Below, piece by piece: positions 16,390 through 25,763 of a DNA stretch of 64,000 nt (position 1 is the first letter of the stretch; every line of letters starts with the position of its first letter). The DNA is from JBKPNX01 sp046732855. Lineage in GTDB: Bacteria > Pseudomonadota > Alphaproteobacteria > Geminicoccales > Geminicoccaceae. Below the pieces are notes generated by a model. That model worked only from the letters and a program-made list of their open reading frames with translations. It made no database searches and was not told where the DNA came from. A program made the translations under genes and the position numbers. The DNA is taken from assembly GCA_046732855.1 (NCBI GenBank), contig JBKPNX010000110.1:74374-138373 (forward strand). Direction: 5' to 3'.

Positions 16390-16983
16390 GGCACTCTCCC
16401 GCAGGCAGCCGCCGAGCCGGAGGGACGCTCGCCTGGTCGGCAGGTCGCACGTCGCGCAAAACTTCTACGACAATGCACCTCAATGCCACGGATCCCCTGC
16501 GCTGGCAATTTGCCCGCGCCTGCAGCGAAGCTTGGCGACACCGCTCCACGCCACGACCTCGACCGGCCGCCTCGGTCTTGATGAGGTCCCCGGGCCGTGG
16601 CAACCCCGGCTGCACTTAGTCGATCGAGCGCAGACGAGATGGCCTCCACCCGCCAAGAAGGCGCCGCCCCTGGTTCCTGGCACGCGTCACCCGCGCCCCT
16701 GGCTCACATTTTAAGGCTGGTCCTCTGCGTGCTGCTGCGCGTTCTCGCCTATCTCGCCCACCCGCGAACATCGGCAAAAGGACGCGGCTGCTTATGGCCT
16801 CGGCCTTGCAGCTGTCGCTTTCCCTGGCGCGGTTCGGATCGTCAAGGCTTACCAACACCGCCCATATGCCCTGCCGATCCCAGATTGAGGGCGAGAGTCG
16901 CTACGTGGCGACCCTCGTACAGCCGTCGGCCGAAGATTCCGCGCGCGTGCCGCTACGTGGCTCGGCTGCAGCCTGCAGGCAGT
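16390..16983. other. Long intergenic stretch without a recognised gene
   Basis: These 594 bases lie between the coiled-coil gene start and the 3' end of the lactate permease. Frames through them are not protein-like. A short imperfect repeat of cgctacgtggc occurs near 16900 and 16950, and a ctgcag/ctgcag-rich patch lies just before the permease stop. Nothing else is supported. Confidence 0.45.
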
Positions 16984-18686
16984 TCAGCCGTGCTCGGGGG
17001 CGGCAGCCGGCGGCGGCGTTGCCGGCACGAGGCTGGTGAACGGTGGCACATAAGCCTGCGCCATCACCAGCAACCCGACCAGGACCGCGAGCGCGATGCT
17101 GTGGAAGAAGACGTAGCGCAGGATACTGCCCTCGTGCCCATACCACCGCGTCGCGGTCGAGGCGACGACGATGCTCTGAGCGTCGATCATCTTGCCCATC
17201 ACGCCGCCCGAGCTGTTGGCTGCGGCCATCAGCACCGGGTTCAGCCCGAGCTGCTGGGCGGTGATCCTCTGCAAGCCGCCGAACAGCACGTTCGACGCCG
17301 TATCCGAGCCGGTCAGCGCCACACCGAGCCAGCCGAGCAGCGTGCCGAAGAGCGGGTAGACCCAGCCCGTGCTGGCAAAAGCGAGGCCCATGGTGGCGTC
17401 CGTGCCCGAGTAGCGCGTGACATACCCAAGCGCCAGCATGCAGGCGATCGTAAGGAGCGAATAGCGGACGAGATAGAGCGTGCGGCCGTACATCAGCACG
17501 AGCCCGAGCGGCGAATAGCGGAGCACGAAACCGGCGATGATGGCGGCGATCAGGATGCCGGTGCCCGTGGCCGAGAGGATGTTGAAGTTGTAGATCGCCG
17601 CTTCTTTAACCGGAGCGGCTACTACCGGCGGCATCTTCTCGACGAGATTGTGCAGGCCGGCAACCGGCAGTTTCGCTACCCAGATGCCATCGAGCCAGGC
17701 CTTCACCTGCGGGATGCCCCAGATGAAGACGAGCGCACTGAGGATGACCCAGGGCGTCCAGGCCTTCATCACTGCCTCCCGCGAGTCGAGGTCGGTCGGA
17801 TGCTCGTGCGCTTCTTCCACCAGGTCCTGCGAGGACCAGTCGCGGGGCACCTCCGCCATCACCCTGGCTGGATGCCAGACGCGCAAGAGCAGGGTGAGGC
17901 AAGCCATCGAGACGATCGCGGCGACGACGTCGACGAGCCACGGGCCATGGAAGTTCGAGACCAGGTATTGCGGGATGGCGAAGCTGACGCCGGCTACCAG
18001 AACCGCCGGCCAGATCTCGAGCATGCGGCGGAAGCCCACAAACGCCCAGATCAGCCAGAACGGGACGATCACCGAGAAGAAAGGCAGCTGCCGGCCAATC
18101 ATGCCGCTGAGCTCGAAGAGGTCGAGCCCGGTAACCGCGGCGAGCGCGATTACCGGCGTGCCCAGAGCACCGTAAGCCACGGGCGCGGTATTAGCGATCA
18201 GCGACAGGCCCGAGGCCGTAAGGGGCGAAAAGCCCAGTCCGATCAGCATCGCTGCCGTCACCGCAACGGGCGTCCCGAAGCCGGCGGCACCCTCGAAGAA
18301 TGCGCCGAAACAGAAGGCAATGAACAAAAGCTGGAGGCGGCGGTCATCGCTGAGGTTGCGGATGCTTCGCCGCAGGACGTCGAACTCGCCCTTTTCTTGG
18401 TGAGCTGGTAGAGGAAGATGACGTTGAGAATGATCCAGCCGATCGGAAACAAGCCGAAGGCGGCGCCATAGACGGCGGACATCGTCGCCATGCCGCTCGG
18501 CATGCCGAAGACCAGGATTGCGACCAGCAGGGCGGCGGCGAGGCCGAGCAGCGCGGCGAGGTGCGCTTTCAATTCGAAGATGCCGATCGCGCCGAGCAAA
18601 ACGATCACCGGCATTGCGGCCAGAATCGTCGAGACCAGCGCGCTGCCGGTCGGATTGTACACTTGGCTCCAGATCTGGGGTTCCAT
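16984..18686 (-). pseudogene. lctP: L-lactate permease, split by a one-base frameshift
   Basis: Two overlapping frames together encode a complete LctP/LldP-type permease of about 567 residues: the N-terminal part reads from 18686 (MEPQIWSQVYNPTG) to ...IFLYQLTKKR, and the rest resumes one frame back as GEFDVLRRSI, continuing to FCFGAFFEGAAGFGTPVAV and the C-terminal helices. The product would import L-lactate or glycolate with protons. The shift lies at about 18387-18393 in an AAAAGGGC run, consistent with one lost G or with -1 slippage. Everything else is intact, so a sequencing error is also possible. Confidence 0.85.
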
Positions 18687-18805
18687 GAGATCGTTCCCTC
18701 TATTCGACCTCCCGGCCTTCGCTTACGGCGGGTGCTGCTCGGAGAGCCGTCTTACACCGACCGACCTGCCAGCCGTCAGCGCTGCCGGTGCGGCAGACCG
18801 CTGGT

Positions 18806-19873
18806 TCAGGGCGTGTGCTGAACGGGCGGCGGCCTGAGGCCGAGCTCGGCCGCGTAGGCGAACAGCGCGGGCGTGCCGCCGGTGTGCACGAACACGACCG
18901 TCTGGCCCGGGGCGATGCGCCCCGTGCGCGCGTGTTCGATCAGCCCGGCCATCGCCTTGGCGCTGTACACCGGGTCGAGGATGATGCCCTCGGTACCGGC
19001 GACCAGGCGCAGCGCCTCCCGGGCGCCCTCGGTCACGATGCCGTAGCGCTCGCCGATGAACTCGTCGTGGTTCTCGATGTCCGCGGGCGCGATGCGCACG
19101 TCCAAATCGAGCCGCGCCGCGGCGGCGCCAGCGATGCGCGCGATGTCGACCGCGCGTGGCTCGCTCCAGACGATCGGCGCGATGTTGACCAGCCTGGTCC
19201 TGCGGCCGAGCGCCCGCAGACCGAGCATCATGCCGGCAGGCGTCATGTTGGCGCCGCAGAGATAGAGGCAATCGGGATCGATGCCGGCCTCATCCAGCTG
19301 GGCGTCGAGCTCCAGCGCGCCATTGACGTAGCCGAGCGCGCCGAGCGTCAGCTTGTCCAGGCCGAACGGCCGCACGACGTACGGCTTGCGCCCGGCGCGC
19401 GCCAGCTCCGCGCCTTTTTCCTCGAGCAGCGGCGTGAGGCACTCCATGCTGTCGAGCTCAACCACGGTGACGTCGGCGCCCATCAGCCGGTCGAGCAGGA
19501 GGTTGCCCTGCAGCGCCGGCCCGCGCTCGCCATGCAGCAGGACGAGGGCCACTTCGAGGCCGAGCTTGCGCGCCGTGCCGGTGATCTGACGGCACCAGTT
19601 GGACTGGGTGTACGCGCCGGCGACCACGGTGTCCGCGTCCGTCGCGAGAATGTCGGCGAACAGGAACTCCAGCTGGCGCGTCTTGTTGCCGCCGAACGCG
19701 AGCCCGGTCAGATCGTCGCGCTTGAGCCAGACGTCGACCCCGCCGAGCGCTGCGCCAAGACGCGGGCAATGCTCGAGCGGCGTCGGCAGATGGGCAAGGC
19801 GCAGGCGCGGCAGCGCGTCGATCCGCGCCTGCAGCACCGCGCGGCTGAGCTTGGCATCGACGATCGTGGCCAT
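18806..19873 (-). CDS. PLP-dependent D-cysteine desulfhydrase/ACC deaminase family enzyme
   Basis: A 355-residue fold-type II PLP enzyme. The cofactor Lys is Lys64 in GGNKTRQLEF, followed by a TQSNWCRQ-type Ser/Asn loop and a phosphate-binding HTGGTPALF near the C-terminus. Members deaminate D-cysteine (to pyruvate, H2S and ammonia), L-cysteate or 1-aminocyclopropane-1-carboxylate; the exact substrate is not clear. The ATG at 19873 gives MATIVDAKL, with GGGAGG about 11 bases upstream. It diverges from the Fpg-like gene. Confidence 0.88.
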   Translation of the reverse strand: MATIVDAKLSRAVLQARIDALPRLRLAHLPTPLEHCPRLGAALGGVDVWLKRDDLTGLAFGGNKTRQLEFLFADILATDADTVVAGAYTQSNWCRQITGTARKLGLEVALVLLHGERGPALQGNLLLDRLMGADVTVVELDSMECLTPLLEEKGAELARAGRKPYVVRPFGLDKLTLGALGYVNGALELDAQLDEAGIDPDCLYLCGANMTPAGMMLGLRALGRRTRLVNIAPIVWSEPRAVDIARIAGAAAARLDLDVRIAPADIENHDEFIGERYGIVTEGAREALRLVAGTEGIILDPVYSAKAMAGLIEHARTGRIAPGQTVVFVHTGGTPALFAYAAELGLRPPPVQHTP

Positions 19874-19985
19874 GGCGTCTGCTATGCCTCCCTTCTCAGG
19901 CGCGTGCGCGCAGCTTAGGCGAGCGGGCGGCGTGAGGCCATAGCCGGTCTGGGCAGCGCCGCGCTGCCATGCGACAGTTCGCGCC

Positions 19986-20885
19986 ATGCCCGAGCTGCCC
20001 GACGTCACGATTTACCTCGAGGCGCTGCAAAGACGGATCCAGGAACAACCGCTCGAGCGCGTGCGTCTGGCCAGCCCTTTCCTCCTGCGCACGGTGGACC
20101 CGCCGCTCGCCGCGGCGCACGGCCGTCATGTCCGCCGTCTGCGCCGCCTCGGCAAGCGCATCGCGCTCGGCCTGGACGGCGACCTCTGGCTCGTCCTGCA
20201 CCTCATGATCAACGGCCGGCTGCATTGGAAGGAATCCAACGCCAGGCTCGTCGGCCGCCATGCGCTGGCCGCGTTCGACTTCCCACAGGGCAGCCTCACG
20301 CTGACCGAATTCGGCCCGAAGAAGCGGGCATCGCTCCATCTCGTGCAGGGCGAGGACGCGCTCGCGGCGCACAATCCGGGCGGCGTTGAGCCGCTGGCGA
20401 TCGACCTCGCCGCATTCCGTGCCGTGCTCACCCGAGAAAACCATACGCTCAAACGCACCCTGACCGACCCGCGCCTGTTCAGCGGCATCGGCAACGCTTA
20501 TTCCGACGAGATCCTGCACCGCGCGCGCCTGTCGCCGCTCGCGATGACCGACAAGCTGACGCCGGAAGAGATCGCGCGGCTGTACGAAGCGACCCGCGAA
20601 ACACTTGTCGACTGGATCGGGCGGCTGCGCGCCCGCTATGGGGACGACTTCCCCGAGAAAGTGACCGCCTTTCGTCCGGACATGGCGGTGCACGGCCGCT
20701 ACCGCCAGCCCTGTCCGGTGTGCGGCACCGCCGTCCAGCGCATTCGCTATGCCGACAACGAGACCAACTACTGTCCGCGCTGCCAGACCGGCGGCCAGCT
20801 GCTGGCCGATCGCGCCTTCTCCCGCCTGCTCAGGAAGGACTGGCCGAAGACCATCGACGAGCTCGAGCGCCTCGGCGTGCGGTGA
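19986..20885 (+). CDS. Fpg/Nei family DNA glycosylase
   Basis: A 299-residue base-excision repair enzyme. Pro2 and Glu3 of the N-terminal MPELPDV are the catalytic residues once Met is removed; the helix-two-turn-helix region contains FSGIGNAYSDEILH, and the C-terminal zinc finger has CPVC (about 239-242) and CPRC about 20 residues later. It removes oxidised bases and nicks the abasic site. PELPDV and the overall length differ slightly from classical MutM, so I leave the Fpg-versus-Nei choice open. A four-unit repeat array begins right after its stop. Confidence 0.9.
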   Translation: MPELPDVTIYLEALQRRIQEQPLERVRLASPFLLRTVDPPLAAAHGRHVRRLRRLGKRIALGLDGDLWLVLHLMINGRLHWKESNARLVGRHALAAFDFPQGSLTLTEFGPKKRASLHLVQGEDALAAHNPGGVEPLAIDLAAFRAVLTRENHTLKRTLTDPRLFSGIGNAYSDEILHRARLSPLAMTDKLTPEEIARLYEATRETLVDWIGRLRARYGDDFPEKVTAFRPDMAVHGRYRQPCPVCGTAVQRIRYADNETNYCPRCQTGGQLLADRAFSRLLRKDWPKTIDELERLGVR

Positions 20886-20888
20886 GCC

Positions 20889-21484
20889 CGGCGGCCGATC
20901 AGGCGCTGCGCACCGGCAGCTCTCGGACGACCGTCTGGTCATCGGCCGGCTTGACCGGGCATCCATCGGCAAGGCAGCGCCTGATCTGGCGAGCGATGCT
21001 CGGACAAATCCGGCGCTGCCCGGTCGCGAGCTGTGGGCGCCGGCGACCGATCAGGCGGTTCGCGCCAGCTCTCGGGCGACCCGTCTGGTCATCGGCCGGC
21101 TTGACCGGGCATCCATCGGCAAGGCAGCGCCTGATCTGGCGAGCGATGCTCGGACCAAATCCGGCGCTGTCCGGTCGCGAGCTGTGGGCGCCGGCGACCG
21201 ATCAGGCGGTTCGCGCCAGCTGCTCTCGGGCGAACCGTCTGGTCATCGGCCGGCTTGACCGGGCATCCATCGGCAAGACAGCGTCTGATCTGGCGAGCGG
21301 TGCTCGGATTGATTCCGGCCCCGTCCGGTCGCGAGCTGTGGGCGCCGGCGACCGATCAGGCGATCCGCACCAGCAGCTCTCGGGCGACCCGTCTGGTCAT
21401 CGGCCGGCTTGACCGGGCATCCATCGGCAAGACAGCGTCTGATCTGGCGAGCGGTGCTCGGATTAATTCCGGCCCCGTCCGGTC
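20889..21484. repeat. Array of four ~152-bp imperfect direct repeats
   Basis: The marker ccgtctggtc recurs at 20931, 21081, 21235 and 21389, and cgatcaggcg at 20896, 21048 and 21199 (and with the same register at 21353), giving spacings of 150-154 bases. Each unit carries the block atcggccggcttgaccggg followed by catccatcggcaag, like dispersed alphaproteobacterial REP elements. Units 1-2 resemble each other (gcagcgcctgatctgg) and units 3-4 resemble each other (acagcgtctgatctgg). Open frames through the array are composition artefacts. Confidence 0.85.
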
Positions 21485-21586
21485 GAGCATCAGCATGGCC
21501 GGCCAGGGGCCAGCGTGTGAGCGGCCCTGGCAAATGTCGGGCATTAACGAAGGATCAACCCATACCTGCGAACTGTCGCCTTGAAA

Positions 21587-21657
21587 GGTCCATGCGACCG
21601 TGGGAGTGCCCGGCCCGATGGGCTTTTGGCGCGCGGATTCCCACGGTGGCATGGACC
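21587..21657. repeat. Long inverted repeat (hairpin)
   Basis: The arm ggtccatgcgaccgtggga (21587-21605) pairs with tcccacggtggcatggacc (21639-21657) over 19 bases with one mismatch, around a 33-base centre that itself contains a small GC stem. It could act as a terminator, or be a mobile palindromic element. Part of the right arm recurs at about 21880-21900. Confidence 0.65.
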
Positions 21658-22004
21658 ATCGAACCAGGGCAGGGGTAGGCGCCTATGGTTAATAGAGCGT
21701 TAACCGAACACTCTAGAGGCTCAACCGAACACTCTAGATACAGTCCGCATGGAATCTCATCCGGTACGTACCGCTTAGATAGAAACGGGTCTCATCCCGC
21801 TTAGATTGAAACGGGTCTGGTCGTCCGGGTCGTCGAAGTCACCGGATTGCCAGACCGGCCGCCGCGGAGCGCAGGGATTTCCCACGGTCGCACGCACCAT
21901 CGGACCAGGCAGGGTAGGCGCCGATGGTTCCTAGAAATCGGACCCTCAGGGTTGCCGTGCGGGCACGACGAGAGAGATTTCAGCCGGTTACGTAAACGCC
22001 CGGA
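21634..22004. repeat. Degenerate tandem duplication of the ssb downstream region
   Basis: Copy A (about 21634-21865) and copy B (about 21870-22075, running into ssb) share the order: cccacggt.gca..caccatcg.acca, then ggtaggcgcc.atggtt, then a variable middle, then a stretch matching the last codons of ssb. In copy A the ssb-like part (about 21815-21862) would read SGDFDDPDD on the minus strand, against SGDFDDLDD in the gene. Copy A also has a 16-bp motif aaccgaacactctaga repeated at 21702 and 21723, and a doubled gaaacgggtct. Confidence 0.65.
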
Positions 22005-22502
22005 TCAGAACGGGATCTCGTCGTCCAGGTCGTCGAAGTCGCCGGACTTGCCAGACCGGCCGCCGCCGCCACCGCCGCGCGCCGGCTCGGTCGCGCCCCG
22101 TCCCCAGTCGCCCTCGCGCTCGTCGGGCACTGCCGTCGCGCCACCCTCGTCGCGCCCGCCGAGCAGCACCAGCTCGCCGCGGAAGCGTTGCAGCACCACC
22201 TCGGTGCTGTAGCGCTCCTGGCCCGACTGGTCTTGCCATTTGCGCGTCTGCAGCTGGCCCTCGAGATAGACCGAGCGCCCCTTGGCCAGGTACTTCTCCG
22301 CGACCTCGCCGAGGCGCTCGTTGAAAATCACGACGCGGTGCCATTCGGTGCGCTCGCGGTTCTCGCCGCTCGTGCGGTCGCGCCAGCGCTCCGAGGTGGC
22401 GATCGCCAGGTGCACGATCTTGGTGCCGTCCTGGGTATAGCGCACCTCCGGGTCGCGGCCGAGATTGCCCACCAGAATCACCTTGTTGACGCTTCCGGCC
22501 AT
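22005..22502 (-). CDS. ssb: Single-stranded DNA-binding protein
   Basis: A 165-residue SSB: an OB fold over about residues 1-112 beginning NKVILVGNLGRDPEVRY with WHRVVIFNE and YLEGQLQTRKW, then a Gly-rich linker and the acidic tail ending DDLDDEIPF, which docks repair and replication partners. It coats single-stranded DNA as a tetramer. The ATG at 22502 is preceded by GGAGG. Part of its 3' end is duplicated just downstream. Confidence 0.96.
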   Translation of the reverse strand: MAGSVNKVILVGNLGRDPEVRYTQDGTKIVHLAIATSERWRDRTSGENRERTEWHRVVIFNERLGEVAEKYLAKGRSVYLEGQLQTRKWQDQSGQERYSTEVVLQRFRGELVLLGGRDEGGATAVPDEREGDWGRGATEPARGGGGGGRSGKSGDFDDLDDEIPF

Positions 22503-22701
22503 GACCTCCTCCGCGGTTCGTGCGCGCTCGACCTGCACCCTAGCACGCGCTGCCGGGCCACGCACCAGCACGCTGCACGCGCCCCCTCGTGCCGCCGGCA
22601 GCCGGGTGATCGGCGCGATTCCCTTCTGGTCCGCGCGGCTCGCGCCGGCGCAGTCAGGCGCGGCATGCGGCGCTGAACCGAGCGACCGGGCGCCCGCGCC
22701 G

Positions 22702-23520
22702 TCAGCCTCCCGTGCGTGCAGCCCTAGTGCCGGGCTGGCGCGCGCGAGCAACGTAGACCTTGGCGCCGGCTCGGTCGGCCAGCGGCGCGCCGCGGATTTC
22801 GCGCAGCAGCTTCTGGCGGATCGCCCGGGCGAAGTCGTCATAGTCCTTGGCGATCATGACGAAGGCATCGGGTCCGCCGATCACGTGCTCGGCGTAGTAG
22901 CGATCGAGGCCGGGGTTCTCGCGCAGGATCGCGAGGCCATTGATGGTGATGCCGGCCAGCGCGGCGGCATCGCGCATCGGCTCGGGCTCGACGCCAGCGT
23001 TGCTCGGGCCGTCGCCCGACACGTCGATGATCCGGCGCGCGCCCTGAAATGGGCCGTACGCCAGCAGGTCGCTCGCGAACCGGAGCGCCTCGCCGATCGC
23101 GGTCTCACCGATCAGTCCGCGCCCCATGGCCTCGATGCGTGCGGCCAGCGCCGCCGCCGTTGCAGCATCGGTGATGCGGGTCCAGTCGACCCCCACCAGC
23201 TGCTGCCCGGGTCCCGACCACTCGATCACCGCGACCGCGACGCCGTTCGGCGCTCCGCCCTCGATCGCCTCGATCACTTCGGGGTCGCGCAACGCGTTCG
23301 CGATCCCGCCCATCTGCAGCTCGGATTCGCCGAAGTCGACGCTGCCCGAGCTGTCGATCGCCAGCACCAGCTCCAGATCGACGCCGGCATCCGCCCGCGC
23401 GCCCGCTGCCGCTGCGCTCGCGAGCAGGAGCTCGAGACTCAGCCTTAGCAGGACCCGCGCCGCGGTCCCGCGCGCCGCCGTCTGGCGGCTCAGGCTCCTC
23501 CATGGCTGCGGCCGCGGCAT
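22702..23520 (-). CDS. DUF1194 protein with von Willebrand factor A domain
   Basis: A 272-residue exported protein. An N-terminal signal (LLRLSLELLLASAAAAGARA) is followed by a VWA-like domain with the metal-ion-dependent adhesion motif DSSGSV (about residues 56-61), a later VSGDGPSN and the acidic FVMIAKDYDDFARAI. DUF1194 proteins are common in alphaproteobacteria and of unknown function; a periplasmic binding or scaffolding role is inferred from the fold. The Met at 23520 is chosen; a few upstream codons are also open. The gene diverges from the operon starting at 23998. Confidence 0.88.
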   Translation of the reverse strand: MPRPQPWRSLSRQTAARGTAARVLLRLSLELLLASAAAAGARADAGVDLELVLAIDSSGSVDFGESELQMGGIANALRDPEVIEAIEGGAPNGVAVAVIEWSGPGQQLVGVDWTRITDAATAAALAARIEAMGRGLIGETAIGEALRFASDLLAYGPFQGARRIIDVSGDGPSNAGVEPEPMRDAAALAGITINGLAILRENPGLDRYYAEHVIGGPDAFVMIAKDYDDFARAIRQKLLREIRGAPLADRAGAKVYVARARQPGTRAARTGG

Positions 23521-23997
23521 CGGCCGCTCAGACCTCCCGCGATCCATGTGTCGGGTGACCCCGCCGTAGGCGCTATGTGAATTGGTCCATCTGTCTAGCA
23601 CGGCCGCCAGGCGAATGCGCGAGGCGCGGAAGACGACCAGCGCGCTGCCGCTCCGGTCAGCCTTACCGCGCTGCAATTGGCCCTGACCATCAGCATGGCC
23701 CCGCCCCTCGCTACCGTCGGTCGTGCTGATGATCACCGGTCCCTCCGCCGGCAACCGTCTCTCGAGTAAACCCGCCCGGCACAGCAGCCGCGCTCGGGAC
23801 GCGTGCCAACAGAAATCGCAGCGGGTCCGGTTCGGACCAGAATGAGGTCATTGTCAGGGGATTCGAGATCAGCGACCGGTCTGGATCGATCGCGCCCCTC
23901 GCCGCGAAGCCTATTTCGCAATTCCGCCGTGCCTGCAATAGTGAGCCGGTCGCGCTCGGGTGTCGCAACAGCAAACGTGATCAGGGAGCACTCTGCG
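23521..23997. other. Divergent intergenic region upstream of the sugar-acid operon
   Basis: These 477 bases must carry the promoters of the DUF1194 gene and of the seven-gene operon that starts at 23998. Frames here are not protein-like. I could not recognise an operator palindrome or a promoter with confidence, and no regulator gene lies beside the operon. Confidence 0.4.
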
Positions 23998-24972
23998 TTG
24001 CGCAACGTCCTCTGCAACATCCAGCAGCTCCATGGCCGACCGGCAGCCTTTCTCGCGCCGTTGCGCGCGGCTGGATTCGACATCGTGATGAACGAGAAGG
24101 GCCGGTTGCTAAGGGAGGCCGAGCTGATCGAGCGCCTGCCGGGCGCGGTCGCGACCATCGCGGGCGGCGAGTTCTATACCGAGCGGGTGCTCGCCGCTGC
24201 GCCCGAGCTGCGGGTCGTCGCCCGCTACGGCGTCGGCTTCGACCGGGTCGACGTCGCCGCCGCGACACGGCATGGCGTCGCCGTGGCCATGGCGTTCGGC
24301 ACCAATCACGAGAGTGTCGCAGATTACGCCTTCGCGCTGGCGATCGGCCTCGCGCTCGAGCTGCTGCCGCACCACGCCCGGGTCGCCGGCGGGGGCTGGG
24401 GCTGCAGCTTCCATCCGGGACTCTGGGGGCGGTGCATGGGCATCGTCGGGCTCGGCCGGATCGGCAAGGCGATGGCGCGCCGCTGCCGCGCCTTCGGCAT
24501 GCGCGTCCTGGCGACCGATCCATTGGCCGACCGCGCCTTTGCCGCGGCGCATTCGATAGAGCTGGTCGAACTCCACGACCTGCTGCGCGAGGCCGACTTC
24601 GTCTCGCTGCACACGCCACTCGCGCCGGAGACGCGCCATCTGATCGGGCGCCGTGAGCTGGCCTTGATGAAGCCGTCTGCCTTCCTGGTCAACACCGCGC
24701 GCGGCGGCCTGATCGACGAGGCAGCGCTGCATGAGGCGCTGACCTCCGGCCGTCTCGCCGGCGCCGGCCTGGACGTGTTCGAGGCCGAGCCGCCGGAAGG
24801 CTCGCCGCTTCTTGACCTCCAGAACGTGCTTCTCGCGCCGCATGCCGCCGGCATGGATGAAGCGGCCGAGCGCCTCATGGGCGAGCGCTGCGTCGCCAAC
24901 ATCCTGGCCATCGTCGAGGGCCAGAACCCCGGCGCCGGCTACGTGCTCAATCCGGAAGTCCTGTCGCCATAG
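23998..24972 (+). CDS. D-isomer-specific 2-hydroxyacid dehydrogenase
   Basis: A 324-residue NAD(P)-dependent dehydrogenase of the D-2-hydroxyacid family (glyoxylate/hydroxypyruvate reductase and phosphoglycerate dehydrogenase relatives). It contains RYGVGFDRVDV in the catalytic domain, the nucleotide motif GLGRIGK, VSLHTPLAPETRHLIG, NTARGGLIDE with the active-site Arg, and HAAGMDE near the end. The TTG at 23998 has GGGAG nine bases upstream; a GTG at 23977 is the alternative. First gene of an operon with an aldolase, a sugar importer and a dehydratase, suggesting reduction of a 2-oxoacid or aldehyde-derived product. Confidence 0.87.
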   Translation: MRNVLCNIQQLHGRPAAFLAPLRAAGFDIVMNEKGRLLREAELIERLPGAVATIAGGEFYTERVLAAAPELRVVARYGVGFDRVDVAAATRHGVAVAMAFGTNHESVADYAFALAIGLALELLPHHARVAGGGWGCSFHPGLWGRCMGIVGLGRIGKAMARRCRAFGMRVLATDPLADRAFAAAHSIELVELHDLLREADFVSLHTPLAPETRHLIGRRELALMKPSAFLVNTARGGLIDEAALHEALTSGRLAGAGLDVFEAEPPEGSPLLDLQNVLLAPHAAGMDEAAERLMGERCVANILAIVEGQNPGAGYVLNPEVLSP

Positions 24973-24983
24973 GAGAGTCAGCG

Positions 24984-25763
24984 ATGTCGGAGCGCGCGCT
25001 CGATCTGAAGCGCCGCCTGCGTGAGAGAGCGACCGCGCTCGGCGCCTGGCTGTCGATCGCCGATCCGGCGGTCGCCGAGATCATGGCCGGCGCCGGGTTC
25101 GACTACATCCTGATCGACACCGAGCATGCGCCCTGGTCGCTCGAATCGCTGCAGACCACGCTGCTCGCGTTCCGCGGCATGCCGACCGTGCCGATCGTGC
25201 GCGTGCCCTGGAACGATCAGGTCCACGTCAAGCAGGCGCTGGATCTCGGCGCCGACGGCGTGCTCGCGCCGATGGTGCGCAGCGCGGCCGAAGCGCGCGC
25301 TCTGGTCGCCGCGGCCAAGTATCCGCCGGACGGCATCCGCGGTTTCGGGCCGCGCCGGGCGTCCGACTACGGCCGCGACATCGATGTGTACGTGGCGGGC
25401 GCGAACGCGGCGACGATCGTGATCCCGCAAATCGAGGACCTCGGCGGGGCCGAGGCGATCGACGAGATACTCGCCGTGCCCGGGGTCGACGCGCTGTGCA
25501 TCGGCCCGAACGATCTGTCCGGCAGCGCCGGCGTGCTCCGTCAGCACGACCACCCGGCAGTACGCGGCGCGATCGACAGGATCCTGAAAGCCGCCTCGGC
25601 CCGCGGCGTCGCGGTCTGCACCGGGATCACGTTGCCGCCCGAGCAGCAGCGCGACTGGATCGCCCGCGGCGCCCGCCTCGCCCTCCTGACCTCGGACGTC
25701 GAGCTGCTGGCGGGTGGTGCCGCCGCGGCGCTCGCCGCCGCGCGCGCCGCGCTGGCGCGATGA
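24984..25763 (+). CDS. HpcH/HpaI-type 2-keto-3-deoxy-sugar-acid aldolase
   Basis: A 259-residue class II pyruvate aldolase. GAWLSIADP.VAEIMA, the DTEHAPW active-site loop (His is the likely base), PIVRVPWND with the conserved Arg, QIEDLGGAEAID (metal-binding Glu) and CIGPNDLSGS are all present. Such enzymes split 2-keto-3-deoxy sugar acids or 4-hydroxy-2-oxoacids into pyruvate and an aldehyde. It starts 11 bases after the dehydrogenase gene, and its stop overlaps the next start, so it is firmly in the operon. Confidence 0.9.
   Translation: MSERALDLKRRLRERATALGAWLSIADPAVAEIMAGAGFDYILIDTEHAPWSLESLQTTLLAFRGMPTVPIVRVPWNDQVHVKQALDLGADGVLAPMVRSAAEARALVAAAKYPPDGIRGFGPRRASDYGRDIDVYVAGANAATIVIPQIEDLGGAEAIDEILAVPGVDALCIGPNDLSGSAGVLRQHDHPAVRGAIDRILKAASARGVAVCTGITLPPEQQRDWIARGARLALLTSDVELLAGGAAAALAAARAALAR

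Noticed and set aside
16900..16965. Two cgctacgtggc copies as a possible operator or attachment site
   Set aside because: Only 11 bases are shared, with no integrase, tRNA or regulator nearby.
20720..21533. Open frames through the repeat array that look like repetitive proteins
   Set aside because: They exist in several frames on both strands because the repeat length does not create stops; there is no ribosome site or family match.
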